DNA of 64,000 nt, taken from positions 124,001-188,000 of the forward strand of contig NZ_JACBNX010000009.1 of the NCBI RefSeq assembly GCF_013403875.1, read 5' to 3'. The position numbers were made by a program, and so were the translations under genes. This document shows, piece by piece, positions 54,881-63,539 of the stretch. The notes beneath the pieces are model-generated. The model ran no database searches and was not told the DNA's origin. It worked only from the letters and a program-made list of their open reading frames with translations. Positions within the stretch are counted from its first letter, which is position 1. The number at the start of each line of letters is the position of its first letter. Source of the DNA: Burkholderia guangdongensis. Lineage in GTDB: Bacteria > Pseudomonadota > Gammaproteobacteria > Burkholderiales > Burkholderiaceae.

Positions 54881-55027
54881 ATGGATGAAAAACCGGTCCG
54901 CATGCCGCCCCCGGAGCAAGTGATGAGCCCGGATCCGGAACCCGTCGGTGTCGAATTTCTCGCCGAGTTGCCCGAGCACGTCCGGGCATTCTTCGACGAA
55001 CAGCACAAGCTGTATTCGCCGAAGTGA
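54881..55027 (+). CDS. Small hypothetical acidic protein
   Basis: 48 residues, MDEKPVRMPPPEQVMSPDPE then FLAELPEHVRAFFDEQH. No signal peptide or family recognised. A strong CGGAGAAAG ribosome site at proper spacing and an AT-rich upstream stretch support expression. Pro-rich start and an amphipathic C-terminal helix. Confidence 0.6.
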   Translation: MDEKPVRMPPPEQVMSPDPEPVGVEFLAELPEHVRAFFDEQHKLYSPK

Positions 55028-55248
55028 ACGGGCGTTCGGCTCTGTCGTTCATCGTCACGTGCCGCTAATCGCATCCGTGCGATTTCTTTCTGCGCATTCG
55101 GCGCAGGCCTCGTCGCGCCAGGGCACTCGCCCGACGGTGCTGGATCAGCTCGTCCGCTGATTCTCCAGTCGCGCCCCTTCGCCGCGCGACGTCTTCGTCT
55201 ATCCTTCTGTATTTCCACTGCCGGACCAACCGGCTTTCGACCGTTCCC

Positions 55249-55842
55249 ATGAAGCATGCGATTCGCGCCGGCCTCGCCGCGGCAGCGCTCGGCCTCGCCC
55301 TCACCGCCATTCCGCGCCTCGCCGCCGCCGACGGCGACGACACGGCCCTCACGAACCTCGTCGCGCTCGCGTCGCAGCGCCTCGCGCTCGCCGAACCGGT
55401 CGCGCGCTGGAAATGGGCGAACGGCAAACCGATCGAGGATCCACCGCGCGAAGCGGCACTGCTCGCGTCGGTCGAGCAGCGCGCGAAGCGGGCCGGCGTC
55501 GATCCGGCAGTCGCGCGCGCGTTCTTCGAAGACCAGATCGCGGCGAGCAAGGACCTGCAGCAGGCGCTGTTCGACGCGTGGCGCGCGAGCCGTCCACCGG
55601 AAGGCACGCCGCCCGACCTCGCGACCGTCACGCGCCCCCAACTCGACCGCCTCACCCAGAAGATGCTCGCCGGCCTCGCACAGGCCGCGCCGCTGCGGCA
55701 GGCGCCCGACTGCCAGGCGCGGCTCGCGCGCAGCATCGCGAACTGGCAGTCGATGACCCGCTTCGATGCCAGTTACGCGCACGCGCTCAATGCGGCGCTC
55801 GCGCACGTGTGCGCGGGCGGTGGCGCGAGCGCGGTCGGTTGA
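55249..55842 (+). CDS. Secreted chorismate mutase (AroQ-gamma type)
   Basis: 197 residues. Signal peptide to about LAAAD (residue 28). The all-helical mutase domain follows: NLVALASQRLALAEPVARWKW with the active-site Arg and Lys, EAALLASVEQRAKRAGVDPAVARAFFEDQIAASKDLQ, and a C-terminal half with CQARLARSIANWQ. Such periplasmic *AroQ enzymes turn chorismate into prephenate outside the cytoplasm; the purpose is unclear. Length and the two Cys fit the gamma class. Confidence 0.88.
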   Translation: MKHAIRAGLAAAALGLALTAIPRLAAADGDDTALTNLVALASQRLALAEPVARWKWANGKPIEDPPREAALLASVEQRAKRAGVDPAVARAFFEDQIAASKDLQQALFDAWRASRPPEGTPPDLATVTRPQLDRLTQKMLAGLAQAAPLRQAPDCQARLARSIANWQSMTRFDASYAHALNAALAHVCAGGGASAVG

Positions 55843-55864
55843 CGCGCGGGCGGCCGTTGCCGGC

Positions 55865-55903
55865 GGCAGTCGTTAGCGGCAGTCGTTAGCGGCAGTCGCC
55901 GGC
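55865..55903. repeat. Three-unit 13-bp tandem repeat
   Basis: GGCAGTCGTTAGC three times (the last unit degenerate) in the gap between the chorismate mutase and the exonuclease gene. Confidence 0.8.
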
Positions 55904-55983
55904 GGCCGTCGCCAGCGCGCTCGCCGCGCTGCCGGCCAGCCGCCCGGCAACGCGGACTACGCGAACGACACGGACTACACCGA

Positions 55984-57126
55984 CTACTCGGCCGGCGCGA
56001 ACGCGCCAAGCGAGATCAGTTGCAGGCCGCGTGCGAGATGCGTCTGCAACAAACGGTAGGTGGACGGCTCGAACGGCCCCGCCGCGTCGGCGGCCGCGAG
56101 TCGCGCGGCGGCATCGAGCGACTCCGCGGTGCCGAGATAGCGCCACCGGTCGATCACGTGGAACAGACGGCGCTCACCGTGTTCGCCCTGCGCATCGAAC
56201 ACGACCGCGCCGTCGAACGGCCAGGGCGCGGCGCACGCATCCGCGCGCGCATCGTCGGCCGCCGGCCGGCGATTGAACGCCGGGCGCAGGCGTGCGATCC
56301 ACTGCGCCTCGGCAAGCATCGCGCCGAGCTCGTTGCCGGTCTCGCGCCATTCGACGCGCCGCACTTGCTGCGCGAGCCGCATCTCCTTCGACGAACGGCG
56401 CTCGCCCGTCAGCAGCGCGCGCAGCCGCTGCCGCACGCGCACGCTGCGACCGACGTACAACGGCGCGCCGTCCTCACCGAACAGCGCATACGCGCCGCAG
56501 CCGGCCGGCGCAGTGTCGAGCTGCGCCTCGGTCAGGTCGCCCGCGAGGCGGAAATGGCGCGTCGTGCGCGCGATCTGCTCGCGCAGCCGCTCGAGTGGCA
56601 CGAGATCGTGGAGCTGGCGCCAGAACTGCCACAGCAGATCGGCATCGGCGAGCGCGCGATGCCGCGCGGCCGGCACGAGGCCGTGCCGCGCGATCAGCGC
56701 ATCAAGCCCGTGCCGCGCCTCGCGCGGAAACAGCGCGCGTGACAGCCGCACGGTGCACAGGAAGTCGGGATTGAACACGAGCCCGACACGCTCGAACTCC
56801 GCGTGCAGGAAGCCGCGATCGAAGCTCGCGTTGTGCGCGACGAACAGCTTGCCGTCGAGACGCTCGAACAGCGTGGACGCGAGCGCGGCGAACGGCGGCG
56901 CATCGCGCACCATCGCATCGGTGATGCCGGTCAGTTGCTGAATGAACGGGGGGATCGGCTGGCCGGGATTGACGAGCGACGTCCACGTCGACACGCCGAG
57001 CGGCCCGATCTCGACGACGCCGATTTCGGTGATCCGATGCTCGGCGGCCGAACCGCCGGTGGTTTCGAGGTCGACGAAGGCGAGCGGCAGTTCGCGGGCG
57101 GGATCGGACAAATGGGAATCGGACAT
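55984..57126 (-). CDS. DnaQ-like exonuclease fused to a GIY-YIG domain
   Basis: 380 residues from the ATG at 57126. The DEDDh 3'-5' exonuclease domain (about 15-180) has LAFVDLETTG, VAHNASFDRGFL and HRALADADLLWQFW. A GIY-YIG nuclease domain (about 215-300; GAYALFGEDGAPLYVGRSVRVRQRL) follows, then a C-terminal region resembling the UvrC/Cho tail. Bacterial epsilon-UvrC-like fusions are presumed DNA repair nucleases. GGAAAT-like weak ribosome site. The longer upstream frame enters non-coding DNA. Confidence 0.9.
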   Translation of the reverse strand: MSDSHLSDPARELPLAFVDLETTGGSAAEHRITEIGVVEIGPLGVSTWTSLVNPGQPIPPFIQQLTGITDAMVRDAPPFAALASTLFERLDGKLFVAHNASFDRGFLHAEFERVGLVFNPDFLCTVRLSRALFPREARHGLDALIARHGLVPAARHRALADADLLWQFWRQLHDLVPLERLREQIARTTRHFRLAGDLTEAQLDTAPAGCGAYALFGEDGAPLYVGRSVRVRQRLRALLTGERRSSKEMRLAQQVRRVEWRETGNELGAMLAEAQWIARLRPAFNRRPAADDARADACAAPWPFDGAVVFDAQGEHGERRLFHVIDRWRYLGTAESLDAAARLAAADAAGPFEPSTYRLLQTHLARGLQLISLGAFAPAE

Positions 57127-57235
57127 AACGGACGGGAAGGCGGCGCTGTCGTGAGTATGCACCGGCGGGCACACCGGCGGCCAGGCGATTTTACCGGTGC
57201 CCGGGGTCGGCTCCCGCCGATTACGGTTCCTCAAA

Positions 57236-57266
57236 GCACAAGCCCCCGCATGGCGGGGGCTTGTGC
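57236..57266 (-). terminator. Terminator of the cold-shock gene
   Basis: GCACAAGCCCCCGC and its complement, 14-bp stem with a three-base loop, followed on minus by TTTGAGG. Confidence 0.85.
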
Positions 57267-57284
57267 GGTGTGGCGATTCGGGCG

Positions 57285-57488
57285 TCAGACCGCCTGGATG
57301 TTCGCCGCCTGCTTGCCCTTCGGGCCGGTCTTCACCTCGAAGGACACACGCTGATTTTCCTTCAGCGTTTTGAAACCGTCCATGCGGATTTCGGAGAAAT
57401 GCGCAAACAAATCCTCACCGCCATTGTCCGACGTAATAAAGCCGAAGCCTTTAGCATCGTTAAACCATTTCACGATACCCGTATCCAT
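57285..57488 (-). CDS. Cold-shock protein, CspA family
   Basis: 67 residues, single OB fold that binds single-stranded RNA/DNA. RNP1-like KGFGFIT and RNP2-like DLFAHFS are both present; the start [10 protein letters not shown] is the family norm, with an upstream ATG five codons earlier less likely. A long AT-rich leader (to about 57750) precedes it, as in cold-regulated csp messages. Confidence 0.95.
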   Translation of the reverse strand: MDTGIVKWFNDAKGFGFITSDNGGEDLFAHFSEIRMDGFKTLKENQRVSFEVKTGPKGKQAANIQAV

Positions 57489-57871
57489 ACCCACGTTCCC
57501 CACTCGATTTGTTCAGAAAAGCCCTGCTCTTTTACCCATTCCCGAAGCGCCCGAGCGCACGTTTCGCGTCCGCCGATGCCCGAGTGCTGACTTTATAAAT
57601 GGGACGATCCCGCCGCGTCAAGAAAATCTTTAATCGATGCTTTATCCAATAAAGATAATCACAAATGGAATCGGTCCCCGATCCGGATTAATCGCGAATC
57701 GGCACGCGCATCAATCCCGTCATTGTTACCTGATTGCGTATCTAGCCGGCCTGCTCAGGCAAAATATACCGGAGCGTGCATCGTGCCGAATGCGCGCTCC
57801 GTATTATTCCGGGTTGCGCATTTGCCGCTGCATTGCAATGCTCGCAGAAATGCGCTGATCGGGAGAATGTC
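57489..57871. other. 383-base AT-rich intergenic region
   Basis: Divergent region between the cold-shock gene and the 85-residue gene. It is richer in A/T than its surroundings and probably holds the long csp leader and both promoters. No supported coding frame. Confidence 0.55.
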
Positions 57872-58129
57872 ATGTGGTTGAGCGGAATCAAGCGCCTCGC
57901 GAGTCGTCTCGGACGCCGCAAAGCAGCGTCGCTGGGCGGCCAGCCACGCGAAACCGCGTATGACGAGGAGTTCGGTTCCGCGCTGCACGGCGACCACTGG
58001 CAGAACCTGCTGTCGTCGCCGCTCGACGCGCGCCATTACGTGATGGAAGACTGGACTTACACGCCGCCGGCAACGCAGTCGACCGATGCACCGCCGCCGA
58101 GGCGCAAGCGCCGCTGGTACGAGCAGTAA
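57872..58129 (+). CDS. Small hypothetical protein
   Basis: 85 residues, MWLSGIKRLASRLGRRKAA at the N-terminus (amphipathic and basic, possibly membrane-binding), then HGDHWQNLLSSPLDARHYVMEDWTYTPP and a basic RRKRRWYEQ tail. No family recognised. GGGAGAATGTC precedes the ATG. The message end lies against a candidate small RNA on the other strand. Confidence 0.65.
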   Translation: MWLSGIKRLASRLGRRKAASLGGQPRETAYDEEFGSALHGDHWQNLLSSPLDARHYVMEDWTYTPPATQSTDAPPPRRKRRWYEQ

Positions 58130-58137
58130 CGCGGCGC

Positions 58138-58222
58138 AAAAAAAAAGCGCGACTGGGAAGTCGCGCCTACAAAGGTTTGGAGATCTTTTCCGTCAACGAA
58201 AAAGTCTGCTTCGGAAAGCAGA
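58138..58222 (-). ncRNA. Candidate small RNA on the minus strand
   Basis: On the minus strand a -10 TATACT (58229-58234) is followed by a 7-bp hairpin (TCTGCTT-TCCG-AAGCAGA), an unstructured A/T-rich linker and an 8-bp hairpin (GCGCGACT with loop TCCC, 58147-58166) ending in a run of about nine T, an excellent intrinsic terminator. No minus-strand protein gene lies upstream to need it, so a transcript of about 85 bases is likely. -35 is poor. The same hairpin could also end the plus-strand gene. The rest of the gap to the porin (58223-58508) shows no gene. Confidence 0.5.
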
Positions 58223-58508
58223 ACCTGCAGTATAGCGAGTTGGCATCCTTTCATTACCGATGCTGCGCACAAACCTCTATTGCCAAAGCGTCAACAATCG
58301 GTTTGCGGCAGTCAGGCTCCGATCGCCGCCCCCTTCCAACGCCCCACGCCTTCCGGCACCTTCCCGCACCGCCTGCCACGACACGGCATGCACGGCCCGT
58401 CCGTGGCCGCCCAAATGGACTATTGTTCAATCTGAATGCCCCGCGCCGCATACCGTGCGTGCGCCGGCGGCAGGTTCGACTTCCGTCATTCCCTTCGGAG
58501 ACAGGACC

Positions 58509-59654
58509 ATGAACAAGCCCCTGATTGCCGCCGCGCTATCGGGCGCGTTCGCGATCGCCGCCCACGCGCAGAGCAGCGTCACCCTGTACGGGCTCATCGA
58601 CGCCGGCATCACGTACACGAACAACCAGGGCGGCCACAGCGCGTGGCAGGAGACGAGCGGGTCGGTCAACGGCAGCCGCTGGGGCCTGCGCGGCGCCGAG
58701 GATCTCGGCGGCGGCCTGAAGGCGATCTTCGTGCTCGAGAGCGGTTTCGGGATCAACAACGGCGCGCTGAAGCAGGATGGCCGCCTGTTCGGCCGCCAGG
58801 CGTTCGTCGGCCTGACCGCCGAGCAGTACGGATCGCTGACGCTCGGCCGCCAGTACGACAGCGTCGCCGACTATCTCGCCCCGCTCGCGCTGACCGGCAC
58901 GCAGTACGGCGGCACGCAGTTCGCGCATCCGTTCGACAACGACAACCTGAACACATCGTTCCGCATCAACAACGCAGTCAAGTATCAAAGCGCGAACTAC
59001 GGCGGTTTCCGGTTCGGCGGGCTCTACGGCTTCTCGAATTCGACCGGCTTCGCGAACAATCGCGCGTACAGCGTCGGCGCCGCGTATTCGTATGCGGGCT
59101 TCGACGTCGCCGCCGCGTACCTGCAGTTGAACAACGACGTCAACGCGCTGGCGCTCGCGACCACCGACCCCGGCGCGGTCGCCGGCGACTGGACCTTCGC
59201 GGCCGCCCGCCAGCGCACGTGGGGCGCGGGCGTCGGCTACACGTATGGCCCGGCGACGGCCGGTTTCGTGTTCACGCAGACGCGCCTCGACGACACGCAG
59301 GCGATCAGCGCGGCCGCATCGGGCGTGACGGGCGGCATCACCGGCCTGTCCGGCAGCACGCGCTTCAACAACTACGAGGTGAACGGCCGCTACGCGCTGA
59401 CGCCGTCGTGGAGCCTCGCGGCCGCGTACACGTACACCGACGGCCGGCTCGCGGGCGCGAGCCCGAGCTGGAACCAGTTCAGCCTGCAGACCGCGTACGC
59501 GCTGTCGAAGCGCACGGACGTCTATCTGCAGGGCGAATACCAGCGCGTAAGCGCCGACGGCCTGGCGATCGGCGCGAGCATCAACGGGCTGGGCGGCGCG
59601 TCGTCGACGGACCGGCAGGTCGGCGTGACCGCCGGCCTGCGTCACCGGTTCTGA
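58509..59654 (+). CDS. Gram-negative trimeric porin
   Basis: 381 residues, Omp38/OpcP-like general porin of Burkholderia. Signal peptide to AHA (about residue 20), mature start QSSVTLYGLIDAGITY. Typical NGSRWGLRGAEDLGGGLKAIFVLESGF near residue 50, a 16-strand pattern, and the C-terminal Phe in RHRF. GGAGACAGG precedes the ATG. Outer membrane. Confidence 0.95.
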   Translation: MNKPLIAAALSGAFAIAAHAQSSVTLYGLIDAGITYTNNQGGHSAWQETSGSVNGSRWGLRGAEDLGGGLKAIFVLESGFGINNGALKQDGRLFGRQAFVGLTAEQYGSLTLGRQYDSVADYLAPLALTGTQYGGTQFAHPFDNDNLNTSFRINNAVKYQSANYGGFRFGGLYGFSNSTGFANNRAYSVGAAYSYAGFDVAAAYLQLNNDVNALALATTDPGAVAGDWTFAAARQRTWGAGVGYTYGPATAGFVFTQTRLDDTQAISAAASGVTGGITGLSGSTRFNNYEVNGRYALTPSWSLAAAYTYTDGRLAGASPSWNQFSLQTAYALSKRTDVYLQGEYQRVSADGLAIGASINGLGGASSTDRQVGVTAGLRHRF

Positions 59655-59693
59655 GCGGCGGCGTCCGGCGGAGTCCGGCGGAGTCTGGCGAAT

Positions 59694-60260
59694 TCAGGCG
59701 GCACCCGGCGGCGCCGGGTAGCGGACGTCGAGCACGTCGATCGGCTGCGGGCCGACCGGCGTCAGCAGCGTGACCGTATCGCCAATCTTCGCCTTCAGCA
59801 GCGCGCGGGCGACCGGCGAGATCCAGCTGACGCGGCCGTGATCGAGATCGACCTCGTCGATGCCGACGATCGTGATCGTGTGCTCCTCGCCGTCCGGTGT
59901 CGCGTAATCGACGGTCGCGCCGAAGAACACCTGATCGGTGCTCTCCTGCCGGCTCGCGTCGACGACCTCGGCGATGTCGAGCCGCTTGGTCAGGAAGCGG
60001 ATCCGGCGGTCGATCTCGCGCAGCCGCCGCTTGCCGTAGATGTAGTCGCCGTTCTCGGAGCGGTCGCCGTTCGACGCGGCCCACGACACGAGCCGCACGA
60101 CCTCGGGCCGCTCGACGTCGATCAGGCTCAGCAGCTCGTCCCGGAGCCGCTTGTGCCCCGCCGGCGTGATGTAGTTCTTCGCGCCCGCCGGAATCGCGGT
60201 CTGGGCGGTGTCGAGATCGTCGTCGTCGCCGTCCGACTCTTTGACGAATGCCTTGTTCAT
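59694..60260 (-). CDS. greB: Transcription elongation factor GreB
   Basis: 188 residues; rescues backtracked RNA polymerase by stimulating transcript cleavage. N-terminal coiled coil with EVVRLVSWAASNGDRSENGDYIYGKRRLREID, carrying the acidic tip, and a C-terminal FKBP-like domain (VDYATPDGEEHTITIVG, ARALLKAKIGD). Start MNKAFVKESDGD; upstream codons are shadow. Divergent from the tRNA-Arg pair. Confidence 0.95.
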   Translation of the reverse strand: MNKAFVKESDGDDDDLDTAQTAIPAGAKNYITPAGHKRLRDELLSLIDVERPEVVRLVSWAASNGDRSENGDYIYGKRRLREIDRRIRFLTKRLDIAEVVDASRQESTDQVFFGATVDYATPDGEEHTITIVGIDEVDLDHGRVSWISPVARALLKAKIGDTVTLLTPVGPQPIDVLDVRYPAPPGAA

Positions 60261-60349
60261 GATGGACTTCAGAAACGGATTGCCGATGGTTGCAGGGTAC
60301 ACGAACGGCCGGCCCCGCATGGGCAGGCTCAATAAATTGCGCAGAACAC

Positions 60350-60377
60350 TTCCCTTTTTAAACAACCCTGCTATAAT
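60350..60377 (+). promoter_or_regulatory. Promoter of the tRNA-Arg genes
   Basis: TATAAT at 60372-60377, 13 bases before the first tRNA; a weak TTCCCT -35 at 16-base spacing. Confidence 0.6.
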
Positions 60378-60390
60378 CTCACTTCTGCGT

Positions 60391-60467
60391 GCGGCTGTAG
60401 CTCAGTTGGATAGAGTACTTGGCTACGAACCAAGGGGTCGTGGGTTCGAATCCTGCCAGCCGCGCCA
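60391..60467 (+). tRNA. tRNA-Arg, anticodon ACG, copy 1
   Basis: 77 bases with CCA. Acceptor GCGGCTG pairs with CAGCCGC; anticodon loop CTACGAA carries ACG on a TTGG/CCAA stem; T arm GTGGGTTCGAATCCTGC. Reads CGU/CGC after A34 modification. Confidence 0.96.
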
Positions 60468-60529
60468 TTTTTTCAGAAGGGTCTTCGCCGACGAAGGCCC
60501 TCGCAGTACAAAGCAGTACCGTTTTGCGT

Positions 60530-60606
60530 GCGGCTGTAGCTCAGTTGGATAGAGTACTTGGCTACGAACCAAGGGGTCGTGGGTTCGAATCCTGCCAGCC
60601 GCGCCA
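60530..60606 (+). tRNA. tRNA-Arg, anticodon ACG, copy 2
   Basis: Identical in all 77 bases to the copy 62 bases upstream, with the same TGCGT in front. Same transcript. Confidence 0.96.
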
Positions 60607-60612
60607 CCTTAG

Positions 60613-60642
60613 AAGGGCCTTCCTCCGGGAAGGCCCTTTTTT
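60613..60642 (+). terminator. Terminator of the tRNA-Arg transcript
   Basis: AAGGGCCTTCC and its complement around loop TCCG, then TTTTTTC. Confidence 0.9.
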
Positions 60643-60686
60643 CATTGCGCCGCCCTTCGCGTCTCCCGCCCCCACGCCGCCCGGAT

Positions 60687-60711
60687 ACAAAAACGGCGGC
60701 CCGAAGCCGCC
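60687..60711 (-). terminator. Terminator of spoT
   Basis: On minus GGCGGC-TTCGG-GCCGCC followed by GTTTTTG. It lies beyond the 12-bp repeat array, so the array is in the spoT 3' UTR. Confidence 0.8.
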
Positions 60712-60716
60712 TTCTC

Positions 60717-60812
60717 ACCCAACAGCGTACCCAACAGCGCATCCAACTGCGCACCCAACTGCGCACCCAACAGCGCACCCAACTGCGCACCCAACAGCGC
60801 ATCCCACCGCGC
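60717..60812. repeat. Eight-unit 12-bp tandem repeat
   Basis: Units ACCCAACAGCGC and ACCCAACTGCGC alternate eight times (ends degenerate), within the 3' UTR of spoT. AGC/TGC differences make two unit types. A variable-number locus candidate. Confidence 0.9.
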
Positions 60813-60842
60813 GCTCATCCACGTCCGCCCTTGCCCGCGCGG

Positions 60843-63212
60843 TCAGTAATCCTGCCGCTCGCGCTCGATCCGCATCCCGCCGTCGTGACGCGCATGCGCG
60901 CCGTCGTCGGTCGAGCGCTCGCGCATGATCCGCATCACGTCCGGATTGGTCCGCACGCGCCGCATCACGTTCGCGAGATGCACGCGGTCGCTGACCTGGA
61001 TCACGAAGCGCAGGATCGTCGACTCGTGGGTCAGATCCTCGTCCATCGCGATGTGCACGATGTTCGCGTCGGCCGACGTGATGTCCGCCGCGACGCGCGC
61101 GAAGATCCCCTTCGCATTCTTCACGAGCGCCTTCACCGCGACGTCGAACAGCCGCCCCGGCTGCGGCGCCCACGCGACGTCGATCCAGCGCCCCGGATCG
61201 CGCCGGTGAATGCGCTGCGCGACACGGCAATCGGTCGTATGAATCGCCATACCGAGCCCGATACCGATATAACCCATGATGTCGTCGCCCGGAATCGGCC
61301 GGCAGCACGCGGACAGCTGCACCGACATCCCCTCGGTGCCGGTGATCACGACCGGCGGCGCATGATGCGTGACATGCCGCTCGGCGCGCGGCAGATCGTC
61401 GTCGGCGTCGCGGCCGCTCGTCAGCACCTCGATCCGCTTCGCCATCACCGCGGCGACGCGGCGGCCGAGGCCGATATCCGCGAAGATCTCCTGGCGGCTC
61501 TTGTTGCCGGTCCACTGCACGAGCTTGTCCCACACTTCGGGCGCAACCTCCGCGAGCGCGAGGCCGTAGCCCTTCAGGCTCTGGTCGACGAGCCGCTCGC
61601 CAAGCTGCACCGACTCGTTCAACCGCATCGTCTTCAGATAGTGACGAATCGCCGAGCGCGCCTTGCCGGTGCGCACGAAGCCGAGCCACGCGGGGTTCGG
61701 CTTCGAGTACGGCGCGGTGATCACCTCGACGATATCGCCGCTCTTCAGCTCGGTGCGCAGCGGCAGCAACTCGTTGTTGATCTTCACCGCGACGCACTGG
61801 TTACCGAGATCGCTGTGGATCGAATACGCGAAGTCGAGCGCGGTCGCGCCGCGCGGCAGCGCCATGATCCTCGACTTCGGCGTAAACACGTAGACCGCGT
61901 CCGGGAACAGGTCGATCTTCACGTGCTCGAGGAATTCGCTCGAATCGCCTGCTTCGCTCTGGATGTCGAGCAGCGACTTCAGCCACTGATGCGCGCGCTT
62001 CTGCACGTCGTTCAGGTCGGCGCCGCCGTTCTTGTACAGCCAGTGCGCGGCGACGCCCGCCTCGGCGATCTCGTGCATCTTGCGCGTGCGCACCTGAAAC
62101 TCGATCGGCGCGCCGAACGGGCCGACGAGCGTCGTGTGCAGCGACTGGTAGCCGTTGACCTTCGGGATCGCGATGTAGTCCTTGAACTTGCCCGGCACCG
62201 GCTTGTACAGCGCGTGCAGCGCGCCGATGCACGTGTAGCAGTCGAGCGGATTCTCGACGACCACGCGAAAGCCGTACACGTCGAGCACCTGCGAGAACGA
62301 CAGCTGCTTGTCGCGCATCTTCCGGTAGATGCTGTAGATCGTCTTCTCGCGGCCGGTGATCTCCGCGTCGATCTTCGCGTCGACGACCGCGCGCTGCGCG
62401 GCTTCGAGAATCTTGCCGATCACCTCGCGGCGGTTGCCGCGCGCGGCCTTCACGGCCTTCTCGAGCGTCGCGTAGCGATGCGGATTGAAGTTCGCGAAGC
62501 TCATGTCCTGCAGCTCGCGATACGTATTGTTCAGACCGAGGCGGTGCGCGATCGGCGCGTAGATGTCGAGCGTCTCGCGCGCGACGCGGCGGCGCTTCTC
62601 CATCGGCACCGCGCCGAGCGTGCGCATGTTGTGCAGGCGGTCGGCGAGCTTCACGAGGATCACGCGCACGTCGCGCGCCATCGCGAGCAGCATCTTGCGG
62701 AAGTTTTCCGCCTGCGCCTCCTCGCGACTGCGGAACTCCATCTTGTCGAGCTTGGACAGCCCGTCGACGAGCTCCGCGACCTTCGGCCCGAAGCGCTCGG
62801 CGAGCTCGCTCTTCGTGACGCCCTGGTCTTCCATCACGTCGTGCAGCAGAGCGGCCATGATCGCCTGCGCGTCGAGCTTCCAGCCGGCGCAGATTTCGGC
62901 GACGGCGACGGGATGGGTGATGTAGGGTTCGCCGCTCTGGCGATATTGACCGAGATGGGCTTCGTCGCTGAAGTGGAACGCCGCCTTGATCTCTTTGATC
63001 TCTTCCGGGCTCAGATAGTCGGCAAGCGCGGCGGTCAGTTTCGCGATCGAAACGACGCCGTGCTTGCGCGGCTGCTCCGGAGTCGCGGTCGGCCCGAACA
63101 GATGACGAAACGACTGTTCGAGGACCGCATTGATGTACTGGCGCGCGGGCGATTGCGTGACGGTTTCTTCAGAGCTCGAATCCGCCGAGGCGGACGAAGG
63201 GGTGGTGCTCAT
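60843..63212 (-). CDS. spoT: Bifunctional (p)ppGpp synthetase/hydrolase
   Basis: 789 residues from ATG at 63212, preceded by GAGGCG. HD hydrolase domain intact (ITHPVAVAEI, ALLHDVMEDQG), synthetase domain (GREKTIYSIYRKM, YGFRVVV, NGYQSLHTTLVGP), TGS (DAVYVFTPKSRIMALPRGATALDF) and C-terminal ACT domain. Both activities should be present, as in SpoT. It is downstream of gmk and rpoZ in the usual order. It ends 100-150 bases before its terminator, with the repeat array between. Confidence 0.95.
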   Translation of the reverse strand: MSTTPSSASADSSSEETVTQSPARQYINAVLEQSFRHLFGPTATPEQPRKHGVVSIAKLTAALADYLSPEEIKEIKAAFHFSDEAHLGQYRQSGEPYITHPVAVAEICAGWKLDAQAIMAALLHDVMEDQGVTKSELAERFGPKVAELVDGLSKLDKMEFRSREEAQAENFRKMLLAMARDVRVILVKLADRLHNMRTLGAVPMEKRRRVARETLDIYAPIAHRLGLNNTYRELQDMSFANFNPHRYATLEKAVKAARGNRREVIGKILEAAQRAVVDAKIDAEITGREKTIYSIYRKMRDKQLSFSQVLDVYGFRVVVENPLDCYTCIGALHALYKPVPGKFKDYIAIPKVNGYQSLHTTLVGPFGAPIEFQVRTRKMHEIAEAGVAAHWLYKNGGADLNDVQKRAHQWLKSLLDIQSEAGDSSEFLEHVKIDLFPDAVYVFTPKSRIMALPRGATALDFAYSIHSDLGNQCVAVKINNELLPLRTELKSGDIVEVITAPYSKPNPAWLGFVRTGKARSAIRHYLKTMRLNESVQLGERLVDQSLKGYGLALAEVAPEVWDKLVQWTGNKSRQEIFADIGLGRRVAAVMAKRIEVLTSGRDADDDLPRAERHVTHHAPPVVITGTEGMSVQLSACCRPIPGDDIMGYIGIGLGMAIHTTDCRVAQRIHRRDPGRWIDVAWAPQPGRLFDVAVKALVKNAKGIFARVAADITSADANIVHIAMDEDLTHESTILRFVIQVSDRVHLANVMRRVRTNPDVMRIMRERSTDDGAHARHDGGMRIERERQDY

Positions 63213-63275
63213 TTTCGCCTCCTCGGTTAGCAATCGTTGCGCGTGGACTACATGGCTGGAAATACCGAGTGTGCC

Positions 63276-63479
63276 TTAAACGGGCACTTTCTTCAGCATC
63301 TCGATGCCAACCTGGCCGGCTGCGATCTCGCGCAGCGCGATGACGGTCGGCTTGTCGCGGCTTTCGATCTTCGGCGTGTGGCCTTGCGCGAGCTGTCGCG
63401 CGCGATAGGTGGCGGCGAGCGCCAGTTCGAAGCGGTTCGGGATTTGCTTCAGGCAGTCTTCGACGGTGATGCGAGCCAT
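63276..63479 (-). CDS. rpoZ: RNA polymerase omega subunit
   Basis: 67 residues, [32 protein letters not shown] and [13 protein letters not shown] are the family motifs. GAAGGAA precedes the ATG. Lies between gmk and spoT as in other proteobacteria. Confidence 0.97.
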   Translation of the reverse strand: MARITVEDCLKQIPNRFELALAATYRARQLAQGHTPKIESRDKPTVIALREIAAGQVGIEMLKKVPV

Positions 63480-63539
63480 GTTGGGTCATTCCTTCTGAAT
63501 ATAGTGCGTATTCTACCTGATGTCCCTCATCGGACATCG

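Noticed and set aside
60391..60606. Integration scar between the two tRNA-Arg genes
   Set aside because: Only 62 bases separate identical full genes; simple tandem duplication explains it.
60717..60812. CRISPR array
   Set aside because: Units are 12 bp with no spacers and no cas genes nearby; it is a plain tandem repeat.
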